Source: Streptomyces sp. HD
GTDB taxonomy: Bacteria; Actinomycetota; Actinomycetes; Streptomycetales; Streptomycetaceae
Direction: 5' to 3'
NCBI RefSeq assembly: GCF_028369295.1
Contig: NZ_JAQMYP010000002.1
Location: forward strand, 278,943 to 342,942
Length of the DNA: 64,000 nt
The notes under the pieces were generated by a model. That model did no database searches, was not told where the DNA came from, and saw only the letters and a program-made list of their open reading frames with translations. Made by a program: the position numbers and the translations under genes. Below are positions 25,848-37,578 of the stretch, in pieces. Positions within the stretch are counted from its first letter, which is position 1, and every line of letters begins with the position of its first letter.

Positions 25848-26900
25848 ATGCGTCGGATTTCCAAACTGACCCGCGTCGCGGTGGGGGTCGCGTCGATCGC
25901 GCTCGCTGCCACGGCGTGCGGTGGTACCAGCAGCGACAGCGGCAACGACAGCGACGGCAGCGGCGACACCAAGGGTCTCGCCATCGCGTACGACGTCGGC
26001 GGCAAGGGCGACCAGTCCTTCAACGACGCCGCGTACGCCGGTCTGCAGAAGGCTCAGAAGGAGTTCGGCTACAAGACCGCCGACGTGGAGCCCACCGAGG
26101 GCGAGACGGACGCCGACAAGGAACAGCGGCTGTCCTCCCTCGCCAAGCAGGGCTACAACCCGGTGATCGGCGTCGGCTTCGCCTACGGTCCCGCGATGGA
26201 GGCCGTGGCCAAGAAGTACCCGAAGACCACCTTCGGCATCGTCGACTCCGTCGTCGAGGGCGAGAACGTCGCCTCCCTCGTCTTCGCCGAGCAGGAGGCC
26301 TCCTACCTGGCCGGCGTCGCCGCCGCCAAGGCCACCAAGAGCAACATCGTCGGCTTCGTCGGTGGTGTGGACGTTCCGCTGATCCACAAGTTCGAGGCCG
26401 GCTACAAGCAGGGCGTCCAGGACACCAACCCCAAGGTCAAGGTCCTGTCGCAGTACCTGACGCAGACCGCCGAGGAGGGCGGCTTCGCCAGCCCGGACAA
26501 GGGCAAGGCCGCCGCCGAGGGCCAGATCGAGAAGGGGTCCGACGTCGAGTACGCGGCCGCCGGTCTGTCCGGTCAGGGCGTGATCGAGGCCGCCTCGAAG
26601 GCCAAGGTCTGGGCGATCGGCGTCGACTCCGACCAGTACAAGCAGGCGGCGCTCGCCAACTACAAGAACTCCATCCTGACCTCCGCCCTCAAGGACGTCG
26701 GCGGTGCGGTCTACACGCTGGCCAAGTCCGTCGAGGACGGCAAGCCGCTGACCGGCACTCAGACCTTCGACCTGAAGGTCAACGGCGTCGGCCTGTCCGA
26801 GTCCAACCCGGAGTTCGCGAAGATCGCGGGCCTCTCGGCCGCCGTGGCGAAGGCCAAGGCGGGCATCATCGACGGCTCCATCAAGGTCAAGACCGAGTAG
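25848..26900 (+). CDS. BMP-family nucleoside-binding lipoprotein 1
   Basis: A 350-residue lipoprotein (lipobox AATAC, Cys24) of the basic membrane protein/PnrA-like family: GLAIAYDVGGKGDQSFNDAA, GVGFAYGPAM, FVGGVDVPLIHKFEAGYKQG, AAGLSGQGVIEA and WAIGVDSDQY. Family members (PnrA/TmpC, BmpA) bind purine and other nucleosides for ABC uptake. The ATG at 25848 follows GGAGAATGGGGA. Its neighbours are a second BMP copy and the ATPase and permease genes. It has its own terminator, so it is expressed as a single gene, likely at a higher level than the transporter. Confidence 0.93.
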   Translation: MRRISKLTRVAVGVASIALAATACGGTSSDSGNDSDGSGDTKGLAIAYDVGGKGDQSFNDAAYAGLQKAQKEFGYKTADVEPTEGETDADKEQRLSSLAKQGYNPVIGVGFAYGPAMEAVAKKYPKTTFGIVDSVVEGENVASLVFAEQEASYLAGVAAAKATKSNIVGFVGGVDVPLIHKFEAGYKQGVQDTNPKVKVLSQYLTQTAEEGGFASPDKGKAAAEGQIEKGSDVEYAAAGLSGQGVIEAASKAKVWAIGVDSDQYKQAALANYKNSILTSALKDVGGAVYTLAKSVEDGKPLTGTQTFDLKVNGVGLSESNPEFAKIAGLSAAVAKAKAGIIDGSIKVKTE

Positions 26901-26965
26901 TAGCGGTCGCAGGCGGATCGCGGCGGCGGCCGTACGACGACCGCGGCGGCGGTCGCACTCAGACA

Positions 26966-27000
26966 GAGCGGGCGGGCATCCGGGGGGTGCCCGCCCGCTC
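26966..27000 (+). terminator. Stem-loop terminator after BMP gene 1
   Basis: Perfect 13-bp stem (26966-26978 with 26988-27000) and a nine-base loop, 65 bases past the stop. The rest of 27001-27189 contains short TTTCCACTGCCG repeats and the second BMP promoter but no gene. Confidence 0.75.
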
Positions 27001-27189
27001 CGTCGTTCCCGCGTCGTTTCCACTGCCGTTTCCACTGCCGTTCCCGCCGTCGTTCCCGGCCCGACCTGCCCCTTTCCGGATCACCCACCGCCACGTTCCG
27101 TTTGCTGTCGGCAAGCCAGTGGTCAAGGTCGTGCGTGGACTTGGCCACGGCCGGATAACAAGGTGGACAGAAGGGGTTTTCAGGCTTGT

Positions 27190-27201
27190 CTACGCGCGTT
27201 A
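27190..27201. promoter_or_regulatory. Nucleoside-regulon operator, BMP gene 2 (CTACGCGCGTTA)
   Basis: Identical 12-mer, flanked by TGT and AAT, to the site before BMP gene 1, again 37 bases after a GGATAAC element (27153-27159). It lies 82 bases before the start codon. Confidence 0.75.
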
Positions 27202-27283
27202 ATCTGCGGCGAAAGCCAGCGCCGAAGCTGTGAAGCTGTACCGAGCTGTACCGTCCGGCGCTCGTACGACAGGAGCTCTACAC

Positions 27284-28330
27284 ATGCGCCGGATTTCCCG
27301 GATCACGGTCGCAGGCGCAGCGACCGCCTCTCTGGCCCTCGCGCTCTCCGCCTGTGGCGGCACCTCGACGTCCGCGTCGTCGGACTCGAAGGGCGACAAG
27401 GGTCTCGCCATCGCGTACGACGTCGGCGGCAAGGGCGACCAGTCCTTCAACGACGCCGCGTACGCGGGCCTGGAGAAGGCGAAGAAGGAATTCGGCTACA
27501 AGACGGCCGATGTCGAGCCCACCGAGGGCGAGACGGACGCCGACAAGGAGCAGCGACTGGTGTCGCTGGCCAAGCAGGGCTACAACCCGGTCGTCGGTGT
27601 CGGCTACGCGTACGCCGCCGCCGTGAAGGGCGCCGCGGAGAAGTTCCCGAACACCACCTTCGGCATCGTGGACGACTCCACGGTCGAGTCGAAGAACGTG
27701 GCCGACCTGGTCTTCTCCGAGGAGGAGGCCTCGTACCTGGCCGGTGTCGCCGCCGCCAAGAACACCAAGACGAACACCGTCGGCTTCGTGGGCGGCGTGG
27801 ACATCCCGCTGATCCACAAGTTCCAGGCCGGCTACGAGCAGGGCGTCAAGGACACCAACCCCAAGGTCAAGGTCCTGTCGCAGTACCTCACGCAGACCGC
27901 GGAGGAGGGCGGCTTCGCCAGCCCCGACAAGGGCAAGTCGGCCGCCGAGGGCCAGATCGAGAAGAAGGCCGACGTCGTCTACGCCGCCGCCGGCCTCTCC
28001 GGTCAGGGCGTCATCGAGGCCGCCGCCGCCAACAAGGTGTGGGCCATCGGGGTCGACTCCGACCAGTACAGCCAGGCGGCCCTCGCCAAGTACAAGGACT
28101 CCATCCTGACGTCGGCGATGAAGGACGTCGCCAAGGCGGTCTACACCCTGGCGAAGTCGGTCAAGGACGGTAAGCCCGCGACCGGTATCGTTCGTGGCGA
28201 TCTGAAGACCGGCCAGGTGAGCCTGTCGAACTCCAACCCGAAGTTCGCGGACAACGCCGAGGTCCAGGAAGCCATCAAGACGGCCAAGGAGAAGATCATC
28301 AGCGGCGAGATCAAGGTCAAGTCCAGCTGA
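27284..28330 (+). CDS. BMP-family nucleoside-binding lipoprotein 2
   Basis: A 348-residue paralogue of BMP 1 with lipobox LSAC (Cys24) and the same core motifs (GLAIAYDVGGKGDQSFNDAA, FVGGVDIPLIHKFQAGYEQG, GVDSDQYSQAA). By eye about three quarters of residues match. AGGAG sits eight bases before the ATG. The two copies probably differ in nucleoside preference or expression and feed the same permease. The promoter and operator were duplicated along with the gene. Confidence 0.93.
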   Translation: MRRISRITVAGAATASLALALSACGGTSTSASSDSKGDKGLAIAYDVGGKGDQSFNDAAYAGLEKAKKEFGYKTADVEPTEGETDADKEQRLVSLAKQGYNPVVGVGYAYAAAVKGAAEKFPNTTFGIVDDSTVESKNVADLVFSEEEASYLAGVAAAKNTKTNTVGFVGGVDIPLIHKFQAGYEQGVKDTNPKVKVLSQYLTQTAEEGGFASPDKGKSAAEGQIEKKADVVYAAAGLSGQGVIEAAAANKVWAIGVDSDQYSQAALAKYKDSILTSAMKDVAKAVYTLAKSVKDGKPATGIVRGDLKTGQVSLSNSNPKFADNAEVQEAIKTAKEKIISGEIKVKSS

Positions 28331-28376
28331 TTGCAGCAATACCCTGAGCAGCGGTAACCAAGGGGTTACGTCCGCT

Positions 28377-28414
28377 CAACGGGGTACGGGGAGGCTTCTC
28401 CCCGTACCCCGTTG
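28377..28414 (+). terminator. Strong stem-loop terminator after BMP gene 2
   Basis: A perfect 16-bp stem (28377-28392 with 28399-28414) with a six-base GGCTTC loop, 46 bases past the stop. It separates the binding protein from the transporter operon. Confidence 0.85.
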
Positions 28415-28451
28415 TCGCGGTGCGTCAGCCCCTTATCAGGCCATAGGGGCG

Positions 28452-28463
28452 CTACGCGCGTAG
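28452..28463. promoter_or_regulatory. Nucleoside-regulon operator of the transporter operon (CTACGCGCGTAG)
   Basis: A perfect 12-bp palindrome just after a CATAGG (possible -10) and 40 bases before the ATC/RBS initiation region of the ATPase gene. It is identical to the sites before the aldolase and PNP genes. Confidence 0.85.
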
Positions 28464-28539
28464 ACGACCCCCGTCCCCAGGAGAGTGCGCCATCAACGCG
28501 TCCAGCAGCCCTCCGGCCGGCGCGGCGGTCAACGGTCAG

Positions 28540-30125
<1,586 letters not shown>

Positions 30126-30126
<1 letters not shown>

Positions 30127-31250
30127 TGAAGAAGTTCGACAAGGAGCGCGTGCTCCTCGCGGTGGCCGGACCGGTCATCGCGCTCGCCGTGGCCTTCGTG
30201 CTCAGCGCGATCGTGCTGCTCGCCTCGGGCAAGAGCCCGGTCGAGCCGTACACCCTGATGTTCGAGCAGGCCTCGTACTCCGACATCCAGGTGCTGATCA
30301 TCAACCAGGCCTCGATGTACTACATCGCGGCCCTCGCGGTGGCCATCGGCTTCCGGATGAACCTGTTCAACATCGGTGTCGACGGCCAGTACCAGCTCGC
30401 CGCCATGATGGCCGCCATCGTCGGCGCCCACATGAACCTGCCGGCCGCGATCCAGGTGCCGCTGCTGCTCCTCACGGCGATCTGCACGGGCGCGTTCTGG
30501 GCGGGCATCGCCGGTGTCCTCAAGGTCACCCGCGGTGTCAGCGAGGTCGTCGCGACGATCATGCTGAACGCGATCGCCACCTCGGTCATCGCCTACCTGT
30601 GGCTGCCGAACGTCTTCGGCGTCAAGGTCGGCAACAACAACACCACCGGCGAGATGCACGAGTCCGGCTGGGTGCCCGGCATCAACATGGGCGACGCCGG
30701 CGAGATCTACGGCCTGGTCTTCCTCGCCATGCTGCTCGGCATCGGCTACTGGATCGTCCTCAACCGCACCCGCTTCGGCTTCGACCTGCGCGCCTCCGGC
30801 GCCTCGGAGTCCGCCGCCGCGGCCAGCGGTGTCGACCCCAAGCGCATGGTGCTCACCGCCATGCTGCTCTCCGGCGGTCTCGCCGGTCTCGCGGGTCTGC
30901 CGATCCTGCTCGGCGACACCCACACGTACAGCCTGAACTTCCCCACCGGCATCGGCTTCCTGGGCATCGGCATCGCCCTGCTCGGCCGTAACAGCCCGGT
31001 CGGCATCGCGTTCGCCGCCCTGCTGTGGGCCTGGCTCGACAAGGCATCGCCCGAGCTGGACTTCCACGGCTACGACAAGGAGATCGCGGTCATCATGCAG
31101 GGCCTGATCGTGCTCTCGGTCGTCGTCTCCTACGAGGCCGTCCGCGAGTGGGGCCTGCGTCGCCAGCAGCGCCGGGTCGGCGCCGAACTGGCCGCCGGTC
31201 ACGTCCTCGGCGCCGACAACAACTCCAAGAAGGAGGTGGCCGGCCGATGA
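30126..31250 (+). CDS. Nucleoside ABC transporter permease 1
   Basis: A 374-residue BPD_transp_2 (RbsC/NupP-like) permease with about nine transmembrane segments; conserved NIGVDGQYQLAAMMAA and GVSEVVATIMLNAIA segments mark the nucleoside branch. TGATG overlap with the ATPase and ATGA overlap with permease 2 indicate coupled translation. It forms the membrane channel with permease 2. Confidence 0.94.
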
Positions 31251-32524
31251 CCACCCCGCAGACCTCAGCGGTCGACGTCAACCAGCCCACGCTGCAGCCC
31301 GCGGCGCCGACCGGCCGCCGCCTGTCCTGGCAGATCCTGCTGCTGGTCATCGCCGGCGCGCTGGCGCTCACCTCGATCGTCCGCATCATCACCGACGCCG
31401 ACGGCATCACCAACGTCAGCCAGATGTCCACCGCCCTCCAGCTCGCCGTGCCGATCGGCCTCGCCGGTCTCGGCGGTCTGTGGGCCGAGCGGGCGGGCGT
31501 CGTCAACATCGGCCTCGAAGGCATGATGATCCTCGGCACCTGGTTCGGTGCCTGGGCCGGCTTCCAGTGGGGCCCGTGGACCGGCGTCGTCGTCGGCATC
31601 CTCGGCGGCTGCGTCGGCGGCATCCTGCACGCCATCGCCACCATCACCTTCCGGGTCAACCACATCGTCTCCGGTGTGGCGATCAACATCCTCGCCCTCG
31701 GCATCACCCGCTACCTCGCGCCCCTCGCCTTCGAGGGCCACGCGGGCGGCTCCGCCAAGCAGTCCCCGGCGGTCGACACCCTCGGCCACTTCACCGTGCC
31801 GGGCCTGTCCGACGGGCTGCGCGACCTCAACAACAACGGCTGGTTCTTCATCTCGGACGTCGCCGGTCTGCTCGGCGGCCTGGTCACCAACGTCTCCTGG
31901 CTCACCCTGATCGCCGTGGCGCTGATCCCGGCGACCTGGTGGATCCTGTGGCGCACCGCCTTCGGTCTGCGGCTGCGCTCCTGCGGTGAGAACCCGGTGG
32001 CGGCCGAGTCCCTCGGCGTCAACGTCTACAAGTACAAGTACATCGCCGTGATCATCTCCGGCGGCCTGGCCGGTCTCGGCGGCGTCTTCCTCTCCATCGT
32101 GGCCAACCCCTTCTATCTGGAGGGCCAGGTCAGCGGCCGCGGTTACATCGGCCTCGCGGCGATGATCTTCGGCAACTGGATGCCGGGCGGCCTCGCCCTC
32201 GGCGCCGGTCTGTTCGGCTACACCGACAGCCTCAACCTGCGCGGCGGCTCGCAGAACGTCCACGCCCTGCTGCTGCTCGGCGCCCTGCTGCTGATCATCG
32301 CCGCCATCTGGCTGGTGGTCAGCAAGAAGTACGCCTCCTCGACGATCACCGCGGTCGTCGGTGCCCTGGTGTACGCCTGGTGGGCGACCACGAACGAGGT
32401 CCCGAACCAGGTCGTCTCCGCCACGCCGTACGTCGTCACCCTGGTCGTCCTCACGTTGTCCGCGCAACGCCTGCGGATGCCCAAGGCGGACGGCCTGCCG
32501 TACAAGAAGGGCCAGGGCAAGTGA
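31247..32524 (+). CDS. Nucleoside ABC transporter permease 2
   Basis: A 425-residue permease with a 28-residue cytoplasmic tail and 9-11 transmembrane segments; LWAERAGVVNIGLEGMMILG and VNHIVSGVAINILALG are typical of NupQ/YufQ-type partners. GGAGG precedes the ATG at 31247, inside the end of permease 1. Its stop overlaps the cytidine deaminase GTG (GTGA), tying uptake to the first catabolic step. Confidence 0.94.
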   Translation: MTTPQTSAVDVNQPTLQPAAPTGRRLSWQILLLVIAGALALTSIVRIITDADGITNVSQMSTALQLAVPIGLAGLGGLWAERAGVVNIGLEGMMILGTWFGAWAGFQWGPWTGVVVGILGGCVGGILHAIATITFRVNHIVSGVAINILALGITRYLAPLAFEGHAGGSAKQSPAVDTLGHFTVPGLSDGLRDLNNNGWFFISDVAGLLGGLVTNVSWLTLIAVALIPATWWILWRTAFGLRLRSCGENPVAAESLGVNVYKYKYIAVIISGGLAGLGGVFLSIVANPFYLEGQVSGRGYIGLAAMIFGNWMPGGLALGAGLFGYTDSLNLRGGSQNVHALLLLGALLLIIAAIWLVVSKKYASSTITAVVGALVYAWWATTNEVPNQVVSATPYVVTLVVLTLSAQRLRMPKADGLPYKKGQGK

Positions 32525-32928
32525 CCTCGGCCGCTTCCCACGACATCGACTGGGACAAGCTGCGCGCGGCGGCGCTGGACGCCATGTCCCGCGCCTACGC
32601 CCCGTACTCCGGCTACCCGGTCGGCGTCGCGGCCCTGGTCGACGACGGCCGCACGATCACCGGGTGCAACGTCGAGAACGCGTCGTACGGCCTCGCCCTG
32701 TGCGCCGAGTGCGGACTGGTCTCGGAGCTGCACAACACGGGGGGCGGCCGACTGACGCACTTCACGTGCGTGGACGGCAAGGGCGACGTCCTGGTGCCGT
32801 GCGGTCGCTGCCGCCAGCTGCTCTTCGAGTTCGGCGGTCCGGAGCTCCTGCTGGAGACCCCGGCGGGCATCCTGCCGCTGTCGGAGATGCTGCCGCAGGC
32901 CTTCGGGCCGGGTCATCTCCGCAAGTAA
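32521..32928 (+). CDS. cdd: Cytidine deaminase
   Basis: A 135-residue homotetramer-type cytidine deaminase: CNVENASYGLALCAECG with the zinc Cys61 and catalytic Glu63, and PCGRCRQ with zinc Cys94 and Cys97. It converts cytidine and deoxycytidine to uridine and deoxyuridine in the cytoplasm. The GTG at 32521 overlaps the permease stop; upstream codons belong to the permease in another frame. Confidence 0.94.
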   Translation: MTSAASHDIDWDKLRAAALDAMSRAYAPYSGYPVGVAALVDDGRTITGCNVENASYGLALCAECGLVSELHNTGGGRLTHFTCVDGKGDVLVPCGRCRQLLFEFGGPELLLETPAGILPLSEMLPQAFGPGHLRK

Positions 32929-32937
32929 CTCCCTTGT

Positions 32938-32978
32938 GGCCCCTCCGAGTTGATCCCGGCGATCGGCTCGGAGGGGCC
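32938..32978 (+). terminator. Intra-operon stem-loop between cdd and the phosphorylase gene
   Basis: A perfect 12-bp stem (32938-32949 with 32967-32978) with a 17-base loop. It could reduce read-through into the phosphorylase gene or stabilise the upstream message. Confidence 0.55.
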
Positions 32979-33010
32979 GTACCACTTCTGGAACCTTCGG
33001 AAGGAAACCC

Positions 33011-34294
<1,284 letters not shown>

Positions 34295-34312
34295 GGCGGC
34301 TGAACCTGCGAC

Positions 34313-34338
34313 GGGCCGGGGCCTTCGGGTCCCGGCCC
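34313..34338 (+). terminator. Terminator of the nucleoside transporter operon
   Basis: An 11-bp stem with one G-U pair and a TTCG tetraloop (34324-34327), followed by TTTGCG, 18 bases past the phosphorylase stop. Confidence 0.75.
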
Positions 34339-34382
34339 TTTGCGTCCCGGCCCGTCGTGTTTCGGCACCCTCCCCGCCCGGG

Positions 34383-35303
34383 TCACCCGAGCAGCGCGGC
34401 GACGACCACCAGCACCGGCACCGAGATCACCGTCGACAGCAGGATCGAGTCCCGGGCCAGTCGCTCGCCCACCCGGTAGCTCGACGCGTAGGTGAAGAGG
34501 TTCTGCGCGGCCGGCAGCGCCGACGTCACCACCACGTCCAGCAACTGGGCGCCGTGCAGGCCGAACACCCCGGTCGCCAGCGCCCAGGCCGCCGCCGGCT
34601 GGCCCACCGACTTCAGCGCGACCGACAGCAGGACCGGATGCCGGTCCGGGCCGCGGCCCGGCATCGTGCTGCCGCACAGGGAGATGCCGAAGGCGAGCAG
34701 GACGGCCGGGACCGACATGCCGCCGATGAGGGTGAGGGGGTCCAGGACGGGCGCCGGGACCCGCACCCCCGCCGCCGACACGGCGACGCCCGCCAGTGAG
34801 CCGACCGCGATCGGGTTGCGCAGCGGGGTCAGCAGACGGCGCCACAGAGGGCCCTTCGCGCCCTTGCCGGACAGGTCGAGGATCGTCAGCGCGACGGGGG
34901 TGACACCGACGAGCTGGAAGAGCAGCACCGGTGCCACGAGCGAGGCGTCGCCCAGGACGTACACCGCGATCGGGATGCCGAGGTTGCCGGAGTTGACGTA
35001 GCTGGAGCACAGCGCGCCGATCGTCGTACGGCCCATGCCCCACCGCCGTACGACACCCACCGCGACGAAGACTCCGGCCGCCGCGGCCGTGCTCAGTGCC
35101 GTGACCAGGAGGCGGCTGGAGAAGATCACCGAGAGGTCGGTCTGCGCGAGGGTGGTGAACAGCAGCGCGGGGGACGCCACGTGGAAGGCCAGCTTGGTGA
35201 GCACCTCCCGGCCGTGGTCGCCGAGGTAGCCGCGGCGGCCGATCGCATAGCCCACCCCGATGACGACCGCGATCACCGCGAACCCCGTCAGCACTCCCTG
35301 CAC
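34383..35303 (-). CDS. AEC-family (auxin efflux carrier-like) transporter
   Basis: A 306-residue membrane protein with ten transmembrane segments in two halves; motifs SSYVNSGNLGIPIAVYVLG and the PVLLSVALKSVGQPAAAW half are typical of AEC transporters such as MleP or MdcF. The GTG at 35303 is fixed by AAGGAGG five bases upstream; longer frames are shadows. Substrates in the family are organic acids, but the specificity here is unknown. Confidence 0.9.
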   Translation of the reverse strand: MQGVLTGFAVIAVVIGVGYAIGRRGYLGDHGREVLTKLAFHVASPALLFTTLAQTDLSVIFSSRLLVTALSTAAAAGVFVAVGVVRRWGMGRTTIGALCSSYVNSGNLGIPIAVYVLGDASLVAPVLLFQLVGVTPVALTILDLSGKGAKGPLWRRLLTPLRNPIAVGSLAGVAVSAAGVRVPAPVLDPLTLIGGMSVPAVLLAFGISLCGSTMPGRGPDRHPVLLSVALKSVGQPAAAWALATGVFGLHGAQLLDVVVTSALPAAQNLFTYASSYRVGERLARDSILLSTVISVPVLVVVAALLG

Positions 35304-35485
35304 GGAACCTCCTTGCCGGGGAGGAAACCGCAGGGTATTCGGGGGTGCACTGATGCATGGGGCATACAGCCAACCCTCTGGGGAAGGAGGGGAGCGGGTC
35401 AATGTGATCCCGGTCGGCGGACACCCCGAGGTCCGCCGCCGCGATGAGTTGTCCGCCCCCGCCCGGTCTACCGATCGTGGACTCG

Positions 35486-35830
35486 ATGACACCCGCTGTA
35501 CTCGTACTGACCGGCCCCGTCACCCGGGACGAGGTGCCGGGGCTCTGTGACGAGGTGCGGGGGCGGCTGGCGGCCAGTGGGGCGGCGGTTCTGGTGTGCG
35601 ATGTCGGAGGGCTCGGGCCGCCGGGGCTCGGCGTCGTGGATCTGCTGGCCCGGCTGCAGCTGGCCGCGCGGCGGGCCGGCGGGCGGATCCGGCTGCGGGA
35701 CGCCGACCCCGCGCTACACGCCCTCCTCGACCTGGTCGGTCTCCGCTTCGAGGTGGACGGGGAGCCCGAACAGCGGGAACCAGCGCTGGGTGTCGAGGAA
35801 GCAGTGGAACCCGGTGATCCGGCCGTCTGA
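35486..35830 (+). CDS. STAS-domain protein lacking the phosphorylatable Ser
   Basis: About 114 residues forming an anti-anti-sigma-like STAS domain: PAVLVLTGPVTRDEVPGLC, then VCDVGGLGPPGLGVVDLLARL where SpoIIAA-type proteins have a DSS/DST phosphorylation site. Here the position reads PPG, so regulation by phosphorylation seems lost. GTG at 35477 is an alternative start. The 3' end overlaps the convergent sigma-factor gene by 117 bases. A role near sigma-factor control is suggested only by family and neighbour. Confidence 0.72.
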   Translation: MTPAVLVLTGPVTRDEVPGLCDEVRGRLAASGAAVLVCDVGGLGPPGLGVVDLLARLQLAARRAGGRIRLRDADPALHALLDLVGLRFEVDGEPEQREPALGVEEAVEPGDPAV

Positions 35831-36733
35831 GATCTCCAGCACCTGCACCGCCCAGGGGGTGAAGCCGCCCTTCTCCGGGTCCGGCTTGTACTGGGCGAAC
35901 CCCGGCAGCCCGTTGACCTGGACCGGCACCAGACGTGAGCCCGCGCAGGGGGCGCCGAGGGTCGTCATGAAGCCGGTGATGTCCTTGACGCCGGTCAGCC
36001 ACAGGTCGAACGGCGGCATCGTCATGATGGCGTCCTCGTGCAGCAGGGCCGTGAGCGCCGTCATGTCATAGCCCTCGAAGGCCGCGACATACCGGTCCAG
36101 GAGCTTTTGCTGCTCCTCGTCCAGCGGGTCGGAGACGGTGGCCGCGGCGCCCGGCTGCTGCCCCTCGGCGAGCGTCGCCCGGGCCCGCTGCAGCGCGCTG
36201 TTGACCGACGCGACCGTCGTGCCGAGCAGCTCGGCGACCTCGCTCGCCTTCCAGGCCAGCACCTCGCGCAGGATCAGCACCGCCCGCTGCTTGGCCGGCA
36301 GTTGCTGCAGGGCGGCCATGAAGGCGAGCCGCACCGACTCCTTGGCGACGGCCGCCTCCGCCGGATCGTCGGTGGTGGGCAGCACCCGGCTGTCCGGCAT
36401 CGGCTCAAGCCAGGTGTTGTCCGGACGGGGCGAGAGCGCCGCCTGAGCCAGCGGCGTCGACTCCGTCAGGTCCATGGGCCGGGCCCGCTTGTTGCCCGCG
36501 GTCAGCATGTCCAGGCATACGTTCGTCGCGATGCGGTACAGCCACGACCGGAGGCTGGAGCGCCCCTCGAACTTCTCGTAGCTCCGCCAGGCGCGGACCA
36601 TCGTGTCCTGCACCGCGTCCTCGGCCTCGAAGGACGAGCCGAGCATGCGGTAGCAGTACCCGGTCAGTTCGACGCGGTGTTTCTCCAGCCTGACGTCGAG
36701 GTCCGTTGTCGTAGTCGCCGTGCCGTCGCTCAT
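35714..36733 (-). CDS. ECF sigma factor with C-terminal SnoaL-like domain (SigG/SigX5 type)
   Basis: A 339-residue sigma factor: region 2 (about 15-85; YCYRMLGSSFEAEDAVQDTMVRAW), region 4 (about 140-200; LPAKQRAVLILREVLAW with helix-turn-helix VAELLGTTVASVNSALQRA) and a SnoaL/NTF2-like domain (about 215-335) that may replace an anti-sigma factor as regulator, as in related ECF groups. The ATG at 36733 follows GGGGTGGGTGG. It is convergent with the STAS gene. Confidence 0.92.
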   Translation of the reverse strand: MSDGTATTTTDLDVRLEKHRVELTGYCYRMLGSSFEAEDAVQDTMVRAWRSYEKFEGRSSLRSWLYRIATNVCLDMLTAGNKRARPMDLTESTPLAQAALSPRPDNTWLEPMPDSRVLPTTDDPAEAAVAKESVRLAFMAALQQLPAKQRAVLILREVLAWKASEVAELLGTTVASVNSALQRARATLAEGQQPGAAATVSDPLDEEQQKLLDRYVAAFEGYDMTALTALLHEDAIMTMPPFDLWLTGVKDITGFMTTLGAPCAGSRLVPVQVNGLPGFAQYKPDPEKGGFTPWAVQVLEISDGRITGFHCFLDTQRWFPLFGLPVHLEAETDQVEEGV

Positions 36734-36855
36734 CGTCCACCCACCCCTGTGGCCGTATCCCGTCGCGCGCATCGTCGCGCCCAACACCTCGGAAGCTACC
36801 GCAGCCCACTGACAATGGCCCCCCGAGCGAGCAAAAGCCCAGGTCAGAACCGCTG

Positions 36856-37480
36856 TCAGACCAATTGCTTCACCGACATGAGCAGATGCCGGTGCCGCTC
36901 GGGCACCGCTCCCGGCTCCTCGTCCTCTGCGTCGCCGTCCCGCTCCTCGCCGCCGAGCCCGCTCAGCAGCGCCCGCTGCCCGGTACCCAGCAGGTCGAGG
37001 CGCAGCCGGGGTGCCTCGAAGGAGTTCAGGGCGTTCAGCAGATACGCCGGGTTGAAGGCCACGGAGACCTCCCGCGCGCCGCTCAGCACGGCCGGCAGCC
37101 GCTGTGTCGCGACGTCATCGCCGTACCCGGCCCGCAGCAGTACCGTGCCGTCGCCCGAGAAGTCCATCCGCACCGGACTGCTCGCCTCGGCCACCACGGA
37201 GACCCGCCGCACCGCCTCCGTCGGCGCCCCGCAGGACGGCGTCGCCGATGCCGCCGGCCCCTCCGGATTCCACTCCGGTCGCCGTACGTCATACCGGTAC
37301 CGGTCCGAGGCCGACAGCGTCATCGAGTCGCCGCCCAGGCGCACCCCGAGGCGGTCAGCCGGTCGGCGCCGGCCGCCAGCAGCAGACCACCGAGCACGGG
37401 CACCGGCGTACGCGACGGCAGCGCGCGCCCCGCCCACCCACGGCCTCGGCGAAGGCGGCGCGTTCGATGCGGAACTCCAT
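36856..37480 (-). pseudogene. Decayed DNA polymerase III beta (sliding clamp) paralogue
   Basis: An intact ribosome site (AGGGGGA) and ATG at 37480 begin MEFRIERAAFAEAV, as in Streptomyces clamps, but the frame soon fails. The second frame continues ALPSRTPVPVLGGLLLAAG, then a third frame carries MTLSASDRYRYDVR, SSPVRMDFSGDGTVLL, VSVAFNPAYLLNALN and the C-terminal HRHLLMSVKQLV, all in the order of DnaN. Total size (about 208 codons) is little over half a normal clamp (about 376), so internal deletions and at least two frameshifts are needed. It is not functional as a clamp. Confidence 0.82.
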
Positions 37481-37578
37481 GAAAAATCCCCCTGATCGGC
37501 CCGGTCAGCAGTGATCGCGGAGACTATCCGCGGCCACTGACAACCGGCCCCGACCAGGGGGTTCGTACAGACTCGGGC

